Part shown: in pieces, positions 33,501 through 46,500 of the stretch
Layout: every line of letters begins with the position of its first letter
Numbering within the stretch: position 1 is the stretch's first letter
Source of the DNA: Labyrinthula sp. Ha
Taxonomy: Eukaryota; Sar; Bigyra; Labyrinthulida; Labyrinthulaceae
NCBI GenBank assembly: GCA_015227615.1
Contig: JAALGZ010000061.1
Coordinates: 62,001 to 126,000 of the forward strand
Reading direction: 5' to 3'
Length of the DNA stretch: 64,000 nucleotides
Program-made: the position numbers and the translations under genes
The notes under the pieces: generated by a model
Database searches by the model: none
Seen by the model: only the letters and a program-made list of their open reading frames with translations
Told to the model about the DNA's origin: nothing

Positions 33501-36500
33501 CTCACAGGTTCGAATAACATTATTGTATCATTCCATTGTATATTACAATATTTGTTAAACATATTTAGATAATGGAAACAGAGCGGATAATTCTTTGCAA
33601 TATTAAGAATATATCCTTTCTAGCACTCACATTGCTTTCAGAAACTATGGAGATATGCTCTTTATAAGATTAATTTAAATCCTGGGTATTTATGCAGTAT
33701 AATTTACCTTTTAACTTTGGTTTCATGTACTTCTCATACCCTTGCTATGTTACTAGGAATTTCTTGTTAAATCCAGTTTTCGTACTATTGTTTTCTTATT
33801 TTCGTTATGAGTTAATCATTAATATCATAGAGTAAATTTAATATTGTACTAATTCCATTTTTTTGTAAAAGTTGTATAAAAAATTAAAATGGAACCAGCT
33901 AATATTATTAATCTTGAATTACATCCACCATCTTGTTAGTATTTATGGTTTGTAGCTGACAATGTCTAAAATTCGTTAATTTTTTAGCAGTGATAATTCT
34001 AGCTTAAAGTGGCTACCAGTTTCTTCCAGAGTTTCCTTGTGTTCTTCAATTAAGAACTTCATATGAATATGGTTTATATAATAGTAGTTTTTTAAAGAGG
34101 ATAACCATATTTTTAACAATTTAAATCTTTTAAGAATGTATGTATCTTTTTAGTGTCATGTCTTAATTTTAGGCTGAACCCTAGCTCTTGGTGGTTTAAT
34201 CCCAATTCTAAAATACACAACAGCAAAATCAGAATACACAAATACATGAACTGTTCATAATTGTTATGTAATTCTAAGGCTACTCTACATTACCGTTTCA
34301 TAATAACACATAATTCGAAAGTATGATGGTGTATATGAATCTAAAGAGTGTACAAATATATATTACTAATACGATGGAAAGCGGTTCCCGATTCGGTTTT
34401 ATATTCTTTTTCCTAGATGCAGCTTTATAGTCAATCAAACTACTGGTATATTTATTTAGACAAAAAAAAACGATTTTATCTATATTTTGAAGAAATCCAT
34501 TAATTTTGATTGTGAAAAGTATACCGCTACAATACGAATTTATTGCAGATTTTCAGTTATGTTATATGCTCATCAGTTTCATCGATTTTCTAGAACTGAG
34601 AATAAGGATATTCTATCCCTGTGTATATGTCATTAGACAATTATTTGGCGCAAGAAATAAGGGAAAAAGAAATAACCTTTTTGCTAGAGCATTTCAAAAT
34701 ATGAAAATAATAACCCAAGAGATCTTTCTAGTTGAGAACATATGCATGTAGAAAATGTATAATATCCACGAAATAGCAGCTTCACGCATGAACTTCAGGG
34801 ATATCTTATAAATTTGTTTTTACTATATTGAATTCTTTACTCAAATACATCTAAAAATGTATTTAGATAGGAGTAAGTGAACATCATTTCGCTTGCATCT
34901 ACTCTTTGGAAAGTTATCAATGATAGTTCTTATGTGTTATCTCCTGAAAATGAAGACGAAAAAATTTAGAGTTTTATTAGTAATTATTACAACAATGAAT
35001 AATTTTATGGGACTTAAAGAGGATATATCTAATACCCTGAGATAAAACACAAAAGGAATGAGAAGGGGGAAGAGCGGGAATATGAATTGTAAGAGTGAAG
35101 ATCCCAGAAAATCATACTTGAGTTGACTCCGATATATTCCACAAAATGATAATCTTTTATATTTCATCAAACTTAAATTGAAATTAATATAGATACCATT
35201 TTTATGATGTTAATTTGATTTTAACTTTTAATTGAGTATTTTTTCTTTTCACACAACAGCAGAGTAATCTATACCAAGCAATCCCAAGCATTCAAAGAGA
35301 TAGAACGATGTTATAAACAATAGGGAAACCGAACTATGTCATTCATAGTCTTATACAATGTTTTTCGAAAAAGTATATTCTGGGTTAAAAAAGAGTCCAT
35401 ATTAACTTATAGATGTACTAACACTTAAATTATCCCAGGTGTAACAAGGATTGTTTAGTAGAAAATTCAGCTTTAAACGACAAATCTTGATGTTATTAAA
35501 TTTACACCGATACCTATAACTTACAATTTAATAAATGCGAAATACTTTTCTCATAAAGCAGCAAGCATTAATTAATCATATTATTTTAATTGCTAAATAT
35601 TGTGCAGAAGCTATCTTAACCCTTAATAAAACCATTAGGACCAGAAGAATTTTAAACAAGAAAAAAATGCCAATCAAACATTTTAACTGATAGATGAAGA
35701 CAAGAATCAACACAATAATATCATATTCATTTATCGCTTAATGGTTATTTCGAAATAGCCGTCATATTTTTGAGAATATTTTTGGCCCTTTCTTTCAGGT
35801 ATGTAAATCCTCAGGTTTTAAAAATTCTCGAGTTTGGTTAATAAATTGAAGCCTTTTACTTTCAACGTTTATTTTCAGTCAAACTTTAGGTAATTGTATT
35901 TGAAATTATCCTCTTTGCAATTAATTTAGGCTAAAATCTTGGATGTCAAGGAATTTCGCTATTACGTACTACTGAGTTCTACAGATACTAATATCCTCTT
36001 GCTAAGTGATTTGATAAGTAATCTATGGTATCTGCAGGTTTAAAAAGTTTGTTGAATAGAATAAAAGACTTTCATGTGTTTACCATATGTTGTTTATGGT
36101 CGGTTATTTTTGTATTTTATTTCCTGTTCCTTAATATTTTAAGGCCAGATATTGAATCTTTAAAACTGAGATACTCGTACCAATATTTAAACTATGTTAT
36201 TTCTTTCAAAATTACTCTATAATAATCCTTTGGGTATTGTGACACATACCTCTATATGTTCAACACTTATCCTCGATTTTTGTTCTATTTCTCGTAGTGT
36301 TTGTTTTACGTTTCCACTTCATCACTTTTATTTCAATGCTGTAATACATCGGATATGATTTGTCATTCCTAGACAGGACCGATAGAAATTGATGAACTGG
36401 TTTTCCTCTTAGTTATCCTATTAAAGGTCAATATTATTGGTCCTTCCACTAAAACAATTTCTCAAAATTATAATATTAGAACGAACAAAGGAACTTGAAA

Positions 36501-37944
36501 AGGCAGCCTAGCATAAAAACACAGAGGCGTCAATCTACGATTGGTTTTATTAATTTTTAGCTCTATGAAGCTTATAGAGTACTTCAAGCTAAACTTACGC
36601 TGTATGAACTTTTTTCAATGCAGCGAGCAAATTTGGTAAATTTAAAGACGCCAGCTATGATGATGTAGATTTTCAAGATGGAGTTAATTGTGCTGGTGAT
36701 AGATCTGTTGATAACAGAGTTGGATAAATGCCGAGGTTAACGCAATTGAGTATGCTGAGCTGCAATAGATTTGAATCATAGTGGCTCAAAACAATTTTCT
36801 GTAGGGTAGGAGGTGGATCAGTAGAATTATTTTTTTGGTACAACAGGGTTGGTACTGAATCTCTTCATATGTTAATAAGATATTTATATTTCATAGAAAA
36901 CATTAAGCTTTAAAATATCATTGGGGTTTAGCACAAACCTGTGTTTTCCCAATTTAGGTAGTTAAATTCATTGCTCTCTAAACTGCCATTTTCTCACGTC
37001 AAAGCTCCAAAATTAAACCTTTACACACACCAAAGTACTTTTGTTTAAAACTGGAGAAGAATCTAAACGAGTTCTTACATTTATCGATTACTGAGTGATA
37101 AAGGAGGATCCAATCACGGGGTGTATCTTTTTAGACACAAAGGAGGCGATATGAAAGGTTCTCCGCTATGGTAGGGTAATAGAGCTTCATTCATAATATC
37201 TCTTTAACCTTTTCTATTTACCTTGTTCCTTCTGGTGTACATCATCATGTATTTAATCCTCATCTACATTCTGTCCATGTATAGATTAATATTAGAGTTT
37301 AACTTTTTAGTTTATGTTTTTTGTATTGGTATTATTATTATGATAGGTCTTCCATAAGCTAACTTATAAAAAAACGATTTACAAAATTGTTGTACCGAGT
37401 AAGTCAATACAATGGAAGATTTTCATGCCAACATAACCGAAATATCTTGGATGTTTTTATATAAAACCTTGTGCTATGTTATCTATTATTTATTCTGAAA
37501 TGGAAGAAAGTTCACAATATTCAGTTTACGAATAAACGAGTTTTGTTCACAAGAAATACTTGAATAGTTTATCAGTATTGTTATGTGAGATTTGATATCT
37601 TCTTGGGTCGCTTATTTCTTTTACCAATATATGTATTAAGAAGTAGGTTGTATGAATATGCTGAAGCTCGAGTCGTGATATTTCGTGATACGTAGTTTGA
37701 CACGTCATTCTAACTCCGGTATTTTGCTAATATAGTTTGAAATAATAACGGTTAGTGGCAGTTTTAAGTCATAAAAAAAGCATTGTTATAAAAAGTCAAT
37801 TTATTTTATTCTTCTACTGAAGTCTACGGCTATTTATCTCTACTGTATTCTACTGAAATCTGTTTACTTTGAAAACTTCTTGAAGATCCTGGTAGCGCTC
37901 GTCTTTTTTACATATATACAAGGACGGAAAAACCTCAACAGAAT
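30597..37944. other. Gene-poor AT-rich desert
   Basis: This 7.3 kb has no convincing coding region, tRNA or mobile element; with the diverged flank that follows (37945-38874) the gap from glutamate-cysteine ligase to the ROCO gene is 8.3 kb. Open frames up to 81 codons occur (for example at 31.4, 34.5 and 36.0 kb), but they are rich in Ile, Phe, Leu and Tyr as expected from AT-rich DNA, and none has family motifs. I see no large tandem arrays. Confidence 0.55.
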
Positions 37945-40205
37945 TAATAAATCAATATCAAAAAGTTTTAATAATACAAATTTAAAACTGAAAAGCTATT
38001 CAAGTAATCATAGATATTTAAAATTAACTCATATTCTTAAGGAAGAGAATACATTCTCATTTTCTCAATAGAGAAGACTTGATACTTTCAAATAACTCAA
38101 GATAATAGCATTTAAGAAAATGATTAACAAATTTGACTAAAAAAACTATTATACACAAAAAAATATTCTCCAAAAAATAATTTAAATATTTTAAATAGTA
38201 GAAACAAAAGAAGAGTTTTTTTGTCTTTTAATGAATTGGGTTAAAAATATATTAAAAATATTCATACAAAGATAACTATTTTTTTTAACTTAACATTTCT
38301 CTAGAAAAGTTTAAAATTGGCACCTCATAAATATTCACCAAAATATATTTATATATTATCCAAATGAAAAACATACTCATAAATATAATATTCAATATCT
38401 CAGAAACTAAGTTTAAGGAAAGAATGCAGTCATTAAAGAATATTTCTCTTGTATTAAAAAATTACATTGTTGATAAACTTTTCTGTAAACTAATCTCAGC
38501 ATCATTTTATTCTTAATGAAACTGAGGAAAAGAATAAAACACTTAAAGAGAATCTATTGCGAAACTAGAATGTCTTCTTTTGAAAATCTATTGTTAACAT
38601 AGAATATTGGGTTAAATGCTTCTATAGTTTTTCTCCTATTTATAAGTAAGATCTAGAAAAAAAAGGAAAAAACCTAAAAAGTTTTTGGAGTGCTTCAACT
38701 GAAAGCGGAAAACCCTGGATAGAATAGCTTGTCTTTAAGTTTAAGAGTGTTCGAAGTAAACAAATAATTGGAAACAGAAACGAAAAAGGAGCTAAAAGAA
38801 TAATACATTCGTAAATAGCAAGTTGTATGCTATTTTTTAGTATATAATCACTTCATATCTACATACTCAAAAAATCATCGAGAGAATCTTTCTCTTTTTT
38901 CTTGTTCAAGTATATTTTTCTCTTCGACCATATCTTGAATTCGAATCCAAAGTAAACTATTTATTCTATAGCCAAGATAATTAAAAACTAGTTTACTTTC
39001 TGTTTTCAAATAAATATCCAAAATAATATCAGGTGCAAAAATAAACCTAGCAAATGCTTTGAACACAAATGACTCTTTGATATCAACTTCTTCTAAAAAC
39101 CAACAGATAATTCTTGTGAAAGCAACTAAACTTATTGGATGTCCAAAATTAATTTCTCTTCTGTTTCCATTAAGAAAATTAAACCTCGAATCTTTTACTT
39201 CAGGAAGTAATTCTGGAACAATAAAACTGTTTTTTTCTCTTGGATAAACAAATAGAATTAAACTATGTAAAGCTAAGCTTAAAACATATTCTCTTTCATT
39301 TTTTGTGTATTGTTTTAATAAAACTTCAAATAAGTCTTTTCTTAATATTCCAAAATCAATATATTTTCTATAATTTGAAAATACTTTTTTATTTGTTCTA
39401 AAAGCAAGTTGATGAAAACTTTCATCACGAATAAAACTTCCCAGAGCTTGAGCTAAAAAAGAAGGTGCAAAAAATATAAAATTTTCACTTTCAGATAAAT
39501 TTATATCTTTGAAATAAGAAATTATTCCTTCTTCAGAATATATTTCTAACATTTCTTCCATTTCCTCTTCAGAAAAGTTACATTTTTTTGCTTTTAGTTT
39601 AAACTTTTCAAGTGTCATATAATTTGATTCTTCACGACAATTATCCAAAAATAATACATAAACAGATTTGATCAATATACTTCGATCTGATAGGTTATCT
39701 TTGTTCATTAACTTCTCTTTTATTTCATTCTCACGACTCTTCTTAGAATTAATGGCGTTTTCAACAGGAAAAAAAATAGTTTCTTTATCTTCAAAAAGAT
39801 TTAAATTCCCAGAAAGTTCAGAAATAAAGGATTCAAACAAAGAAATTACACTCTCAAGGTTTTTATTTTTCTTTAAGAAAGTATTTAAAAACGTTCCAAT
39901 AAATGAAATTGGTGCTTTTGGAGTATTTCTTAAAATACTTTCGCACCAAAATTTAAGTCTAAGTAAATCTTTTTCTTTTAACTTTGTCAAATTAAAAACA
40001 ACTAAATAAATAGCTTTTTTATTCATAAAAATATGATGAACTGAAGAAAAAACTTCTTGTCCACCAAAATCATAAACACGTAAAAAAGAATCATAAGTTC
40101 TAAAATCCGAAGACACATAAGTTGTATATTGTTCAACAAAACTTTTCTCTCTTACAGTTCTCGTAATCAACTCATCTTCAAAATCTATGTTATATCTTGA
40201 CTCTT
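37945..40205. repeat. Segmental duplication, copy 1
   Basis: This block matches 61714-64000 in the same orientation with an offset of about 23,780 bp. The left flank (37945 to about 38600) differs by many substitutions and small indels. From about 38640 to 38874 there are only two differences, and I found none within the coding part to about 40200. Beyond that, differences reappear (three in the last 20 bp that can be compared). Confidence 0.93.
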
Positions 40206-40845
40206 CTTGAACTACATTTCCAATACTATATTGAATTTTCAACATATTCTTTACTCTTTGAACGGTCAGATTATATTTTGCAAGTGGTTTAAACTTATTG
40301 TAAGAGTCAACTTGAAATATTTGATAATCTTCCAAGACTAAAGTAGATTGAGTTTCTTTTTGAAAACTTTTTCCAGATAAGTTTCTTAATAAAGAAGTTT
40401 TTCCAGTTCTTCCATCACCTAAAAATAAAACTAAATTGAATAAAATACCCAAAAGAATAAGTGGAACTTCTTTTAACGAACTTTTTTTCTCATATTGACT
40501 TTGTAAAGCAGAATGAACAAGTTTTTTTAACATTTTACTCTTTCCTTTAAGTTCAATAAAACTTTGATAAATTTTAAGACCAATTATAGAAGGATGTGAA
40601 TCAACTATTTCTTGTAACTCAATAATATTTTCTTCTTTTAGCTTTTTGGATTGGCGAGATCCAGAATATAATAAAATCTTTATTATTTTATTAGTTTTCA
40701 AGTAGTTTTTAATAGCTGAAATAATAACTTTATTTTGAACATCTTCTTCAATACTAAAAACTCAATATTCTAATAAGAAATACCGTATTTTTAAAATTGT
40801 TTTATTAAAAGATAAACTTTTAAATGCATTTAATATATATATATT
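38875..40845 (-). CDS. ROCO-family protein (LRR-Roc-COR), 5' end unresolved
   Basis: This is a Ras-of-complex GTPase fused to a COR dimerisation domain, the architecture of the Roco/LRRK group, without a visible kinase. I infer exons 40845(or earlier)-40784, 40753-40449 and 40418-38875, with two 30-nt introns (40783-40754 and 40448-40419). The second intron is in frame and stop-free, so it hides as ten extra residues; removing it restores VPLILLGDGRTGKTSLLRNL, a canonical P-loop. G3 is VYDFGGQEVFSSVHHIFM. IKSVYVLFLDNC and the segment after it (winged-helix-like, then FIFFAPSFLAQAL) fit COR. Upstream pieces (LSFNKTILKIRI, LKTNKIIKILLYSG, SHPSIIGLKIYQ), spaced about 28-40 residues, look like ribonuclease-inhibitor-type LRRs. 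No ATG is found in the most upstream segment, so more 5' exons exist or the gene is 5'-truncated. It has no convergent partner nearby. Confidence 0.85.
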
Positions 40846-43800
40846 TCACTGAGTTTGTTTTTATATAGACTAAATAATAATATAAAATATTTTTACTCTA
40901 TATCTTTTACATTGATTGATTTCAATAAACTGCAAAAGGAACTCACTTCAGGAATATTACAAAACTTTAACCTAAACTAAACATATAACAAAAATATACT
41001 GCAATCTATTCAGTTTCAAGATATTAAGTTGTTGAAGATTTTCATCACTGAATCTGCAATGCCAAAAACTAAAGTCAAGAAAACAAAATAAAATACTTGA
41101 GTACTTTCACAGCTGGAAAACAAAGAAAAAATCTTAAAAATATGGATTTAACAGCATCAAAGGGACAATATTCAAACCTAACATAAAGATAAAAGAAGAT
41201 AGAATACAATATAATAGAAACTTCTTTATCTGGTTGGAACCCTTTGACAAACTCTGTTATCTCCCTATTAAACTGGTTTGGGTATCTACGATACTGTCCC
41301 CTTTGAATAATGTAGATACTTAAGATACCATTCAAATTTAAAGAATGCTTAATTATCTCTTTCTTCATATTTTTGTTTAATTGATTTCATTTTGTTTGTT
41401 TGTTTTTGTTATTTTAGTACATAAATTAATTGCCCAAAATATTTTGTTTGTGTAAAAATAATCATTGAAAAAAACCAAATAATTTAATATAAATATATTT
41501 CTATATAAATAAACTAATAGATATATAATCTATTTTAAATATATTACAAAGTATTGAAACAAAATAAAAGAATCCCCACAATATTCAGAAATGAGAACCC
41601 TGTTCCTGGAGTAAACACACATCTTCCCATTTTAGGAAAGGTCTCTTTGGTTCGAAAACAGGTATGGTAAATTCATCTCCGATTACAGATTCATCCCAAT
41701 AGAAATAAAATTTGATCGAATGTTATTCTTTCTTGAAAATGAATCAATCTCTTTAACGAAAGGATATAGGGCATCTAAAGCGTAATAAAAAGCTTCTGAC
41801 TTAGTTGAAGAAGGAGTAGCATAATTTCTAAGTATTTAAATAAATCTGTTCCGATCGACTTCATTAAAAGTATCACCGTAAGCAAATTTAGGAGAACTTA
41901 TTCTTTCAAGGACTAAACAAGTTGCTCACGAAAGTTCCAAGAAGTGTCCAAGGCTCTTGGATAGTTCACCATGTCTAGTGTATTTAGCTCAGAAAAGATA
42001 ATCGATAAGATAAAACGTCTCCTGAAAAGTCCAGTTGAAAACACGACAATAGCAGTAAGAAATAACCCAGACATATGAATGGGTACTAAAAGGGTTGTTA
42101 GATAGTTGTAGTTTAAGCTTGCTAAAGTCAACAAACGAAAAAGTAGGGTATTTGAGAAATACGCCAGGTGTGGGGTTTTTACTTCCAACAGCTCAAGGAG
42201 AATCCATAGAGGTCACTTGAAATATACTATTCTACACTCTTGGTTTATAAAATTCGAGGTTAAGCATGTCACAAATATAAATCATCTTGCATGGCGGTTC
42301 AAAGTAAACGGTAGCCTCACTTCTTTCAATAATAAATTTATTACCTCCTGAATATTTCAATATCATTTTCCTTTTCGCTTCGACTTCCATGTAAACAAGT
42401 TGAACTTGATCGGCAAGTAACAAAATTAGTAGACTATTTCCATAATGCTGGAAACGAGTTTGTAAATATTCTGTGTGGTCTAAAGAAATGTTCTCTTTGA
42501 AGGGTGGTGTTATAATCATAAAAAAACGAACTTAAAGTATTTCAAATCTCATCATTTGAATATAAAGGGCGGTGTATGTTGTCTAACAGCAATTCGCTCT
42601 CTTATTTCATATCTGTGACATTCTTCGTAAAAAGGTTCATCGAATCTTTCAGTTCCTGTACCGAATGGATATTCTTCTCCGCAAAAAACTGCTTTACTTC
42701 CGGTTCAAGTGCTTGTGGGATTAATAAGTTTAACTGTTTCAAGTCATCTAAGGATCGAAATATGGAATCTTGATCTGTTCATCGTCATACTGTTCAATCT
42801 ACTGCATGAAAAGCTGTAAAATATGTTCCTGCTCCAACATCGTATTACAAGAGCCAGGAAGATTCTAGTGAAATTCCTTGATCTTAGAATATCTAAATAA
42901 GAATTGTCTTACATGGCCTATTTTGAACTTTAATCCATATAACAATTCAATAGCCTGCAGATTTAGGAGGCATTGTAGCTGTATAGAGATCTGTTGCTTG
43001 CTTCTGAAAGGCAAAACCTTAGTTTTTAACTAGTCTGTGTAGCATTCATATTCAAACTTCAAGATCAATAACTTCAACACCAAACTCTTCTCAGCGTACG
43101 AACCCAATATGTTGCTTTCTGGGAGCTTATCAACTTGCTTTAGTTTAGTGAACCTAAGTTAGATATAATTTAAATTTAAATTTCTTCTTAGATTTTTCTT
43201 CGTGTCGTATTTCCTTTTGTCAATATTCTCTATTAGAACCAGCAAGTGTAATCTATAGCCTGTGTCAGTTACTTCCGGCTCTACGCATCTCCTAACCAGA
43301 ATAGGCAAATCCTTGCATATCATCTCAAAATTTTATAACGTATTCTCGTTAGCGTCATATCCTAGTCATTTGACACGAAATTCGTATTGTGTTTTAACCC
43401 CTCTGAAAAACGATTGCTTATAAATTTCGTGGTTTCTAAAGAATGGAAATTGTGCATAAAGAGCGCTTTCAACTTCTTATTACCCAATATCTTTCTATCT
43501 AAACACCACCATAAGCAGTTTCAGTGTAATACTTTTTTCCCGCTAAAAATTCTACAGAATAAACGCAATTCAATATGATATCCAAAATTTGGTATGTATT
43601 CAACCAGATTAAACTCGTCTTTTCCGGAGCGATGTGGCTTTATTCTTCTTAAAAAAGAAATTATCTCCAACATTGGACTAAATGATAAGGTTGTGGTTTA
43701 TGTCATTTATCTTTTTTTCTGGTTTTTCCTTACATAGCACCATGATGTAGATTTTTGAGTGTAACTCTTCTAAATAAACTGATAATTTCTCTACTTCTTT

Positions 43801-44099
43801 CAAGAACTCTTCCACACAATTTGACACAAATATTTTGGCACTTAAATAGATGACAAAATGCTTAGAGTCTTTGAGACATAAAGGCTCCCTCATCTTGAAG
43901 TAAACAAATAGTTTGTTGGGGTGGAGTTTAATCTCCGTTCCATAGGCTTATTATTAGCAAGATATGTGACCATTGGTAAATAATTGAGCCGTTTTGTATC
44001 TTGTAGTCGAACTAGGAGACTAAGCTTCAAATGAACCGATTATCCTTGAATTAATCGTTTGAAAAGATCCATGTATCCAAAGCAAGTATATTATCGAGA
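40846..44099. other. AT-rich region with decayed minus-strand coding traces
   Basis: From 40.85 to 41.5 kb nothing is recognisable. Between about 41.6 and 43.9 kb the minus strand has several short stretches with a mixed, protein-like composition (for example around 42.23-42.52 and 43.68-43.89 kb). They lie downstream of the Ty3/gypsy-like integrase remains on the same strand and may belong to that fossil, but no motif lets me assign them. Confidence 0.4.
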
Positions 44100-46500
44100 A
44101 ACTCTGAGAAAATCTCGTTGTCTTAAAAAACTATGCCATTCATTCGTTTGAAAAATGTGAACCTCTGTGTCTTAGATCGAGAAACAAGTGCAGTATCAGG
44201 ACATTAGCTCTCCAAGATAACAACGCGACAACCATTCTACTTGCTGTTTTAACTTCAGAGAAAGTCATCTGTACATTTCTACCTGTTGAATCTGGAAAGA
44301 CTAAAGTATATCCCATAGAGTTAATATATAAATAATCAGCTATGAAAATTTTTGCGGATATTCGGGTCAATTTCTTTATATCGGAAGGTTGTGCGATTAG
44401 TCTTGGAGATATTTTGCAATAAAGGCGTTTTCTTCTTAATCTTGTTAGGAGCTTATTGAGATTTCGTTTGAAAAGTCCACGAAAATATACTTCTGATAAG
44501 AATTTCTTCTCGGCTTCTTTGCTGAGATGACCTCTTTGGGCATGATTCACTATAATATACCTAACAATCAGATTATTAGATATTACGTACTTGTGCCTAG
44601 AATAGAAGAAACCTCAGATTAAATTGCATTTTTTTTTTCTAAATTCCCTAGGTAACCAACTTTGAGAATTCATTATTTCCTTTTAATCGAAATGTTTCCA
44701 TTTTTCGATTATAAAAAGACGATAAACATGAAATATACTCCCCAACAAAAAGATTTTCTAACGCATAACAATTTGTATCGGTGACTTATTTACAGGGTTC
44801 TAATACATTGTCGCTTGAACTTCTAGAAATTGTCATTAAACTGCTTCATCTAACTTTAAACCTTCGTAAAAAGGTTTCTTTGTTGTTATTAGCCTCTTCT
44901 TCTATATCGGAGACGCAGTATTCTTTCCTGGTTATAAAATCTCCTTTTTCGGGTATTTCTTTCACATGATCAAGTCTCTCCATGAAGTTAGTAGGATTCC
45001 CCCAAAACGGGGAGCTTCTTCAAAATACTCACTATCTAATTCAGTATTATTTAAATCTAAAACCACCGAAAATCAAGCTCCTGAATCTAAGGAAAGTTTA
45101 TCCATATTCTAAACAAATTTCTAACGAAGTTGTCCCTGCTGCTAACGTGTAACATTGTCATACCCCTGATTGTGGAATGATCGCCCAATGATAAAGGCAA
45201 TTTCAAAATAACATTTTTTTCTTGGTATTAATAACTGAAAATAATTAACGATGATCTGTGCCAATACAAGCACCGCCACTGTGTATGCGTAAAACAAAGC
45301 CTGTGCGGTCAAAAACTTAGACAATATAATAAATTTTCTTTTTGGCTATACACCACCTTAGTTCAAAAAGAAAACAAGAACCTAAAATTAACACCATCGA
45401 TTTAGACTTTAATTCCCTTGTGTCATTGGCAATCATATCCATTTTTTTTAAAGAAATAGTCAATGACCAAACTTATCTGCTTGAATCAGCGAATAATAAG
45501 ATAGGTTTATGGCTATCGTATGTTTCCAAAGAAAGTCTTTTAGATACCTCTACAATTACTTCTTTTAATCGAAAGTAAGTTTTATCTAGCACATATATCC
45601 AGACCATTTCTTCCTTTTCTTGTTGAGTGTGAATAAACCTTTTGCTTTTAACATTAGCTAAGTCCACAAAAGGTTTTCTGTTAGTGTCAGCTGTAGAATG
45701 TTCTGCAAAAGCCATTTTGCCAGTTGAATAATCTGAGCTGCCTCAAAATGATAAACAGGCTCCATTATCCATAAAATTTTATCAAAAAAATCGGATGAAA
45801 CTTCCATAACTCATATTTTATTTTTCATCTGTACCATATAGTGTGTTGTGCACCGAGATTTCATTTTCTTAAGTTACAATGAACCCTCTTGTTGTTAGTT
45901 CTTTTCAACTCAACTTTAATAATTTTTTTATAAATCAGAAAGTATTGTTGCATAGACCAACAGGTCATCAAGTCGTGCAACAACTCCATTAGTCTTTGCA
46001 GTTAAATATTTATGCTCCTCTCCGCAAATAATTTCATTTACCACACTATCAAAGAACAATGCAGATGGATTCTTCCAACTCATTGGAGTACCTAGGATAG
46101 TGTATGCCCCATCGCGTGTTGCCAATGTAAAAATATTCCTATATCTGTGATTGTTCGGTAAGAAATCAAATCCGCTTAGAACATCAAATGTAGTATAAAA
46201 AGATGAAATTTTGATATAAAGAAGTTTTAGGTACAGGTTCCATAAATTTAACAAATATTTGATCGCAATGTGGTTTTACCTTATTAAGTTGCTGACCATT
46301 CACAATATATTAAATATTTTTTCTAATTTCCAAGCTTCCTGTTCTTGTAACGACATTTCGGGGCAACTTCCATGAAACTTAATATTCATTCCCATCACCA
46401 ATACGGGATATCCCAAAATGTGGCTCTTGGCTCTAGCAGCACATCTCCTTTTGATCAGGGATTCAAATTTCAACTCAAGTATTTTTTCCTCTTCTTTTGT
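44100..46500 (-). mobile_element. Ty3/gypsy-like retrotransposon fossil (pol remains)
   Basis: Reading on the minus strand, the parts occur in Ty3/gypsy order. First comes a reverse transcriptase region at about 46.3-45.9 kb, with GTPMSWKNPSALF and a degenerate active-site box ARLDDLLVYA. Next is an RNase H start near 45.5 kb (KPILLFADSS). Then comes an integrase region at about 44.55-44.14 kb, with HAQRGHLSKEAE (zinc-binding type), IADYLYI and LVFPDSTGR near the DDE core. The element is broken in many places (at least half a dozen interruptions) and is clearly old. I could not identify its LTRs, so the true ends are unknown; gag remains may lie to the right, up to 47-48 kb. Confidence 0.7.

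Noticed and set aside
39668-40009. 113-codon plus-strand frame, repeated at 63448-63789
   Set aside because: It is antisense to the ROCO coding sequence; its conservation follows from the identity of the two copies.
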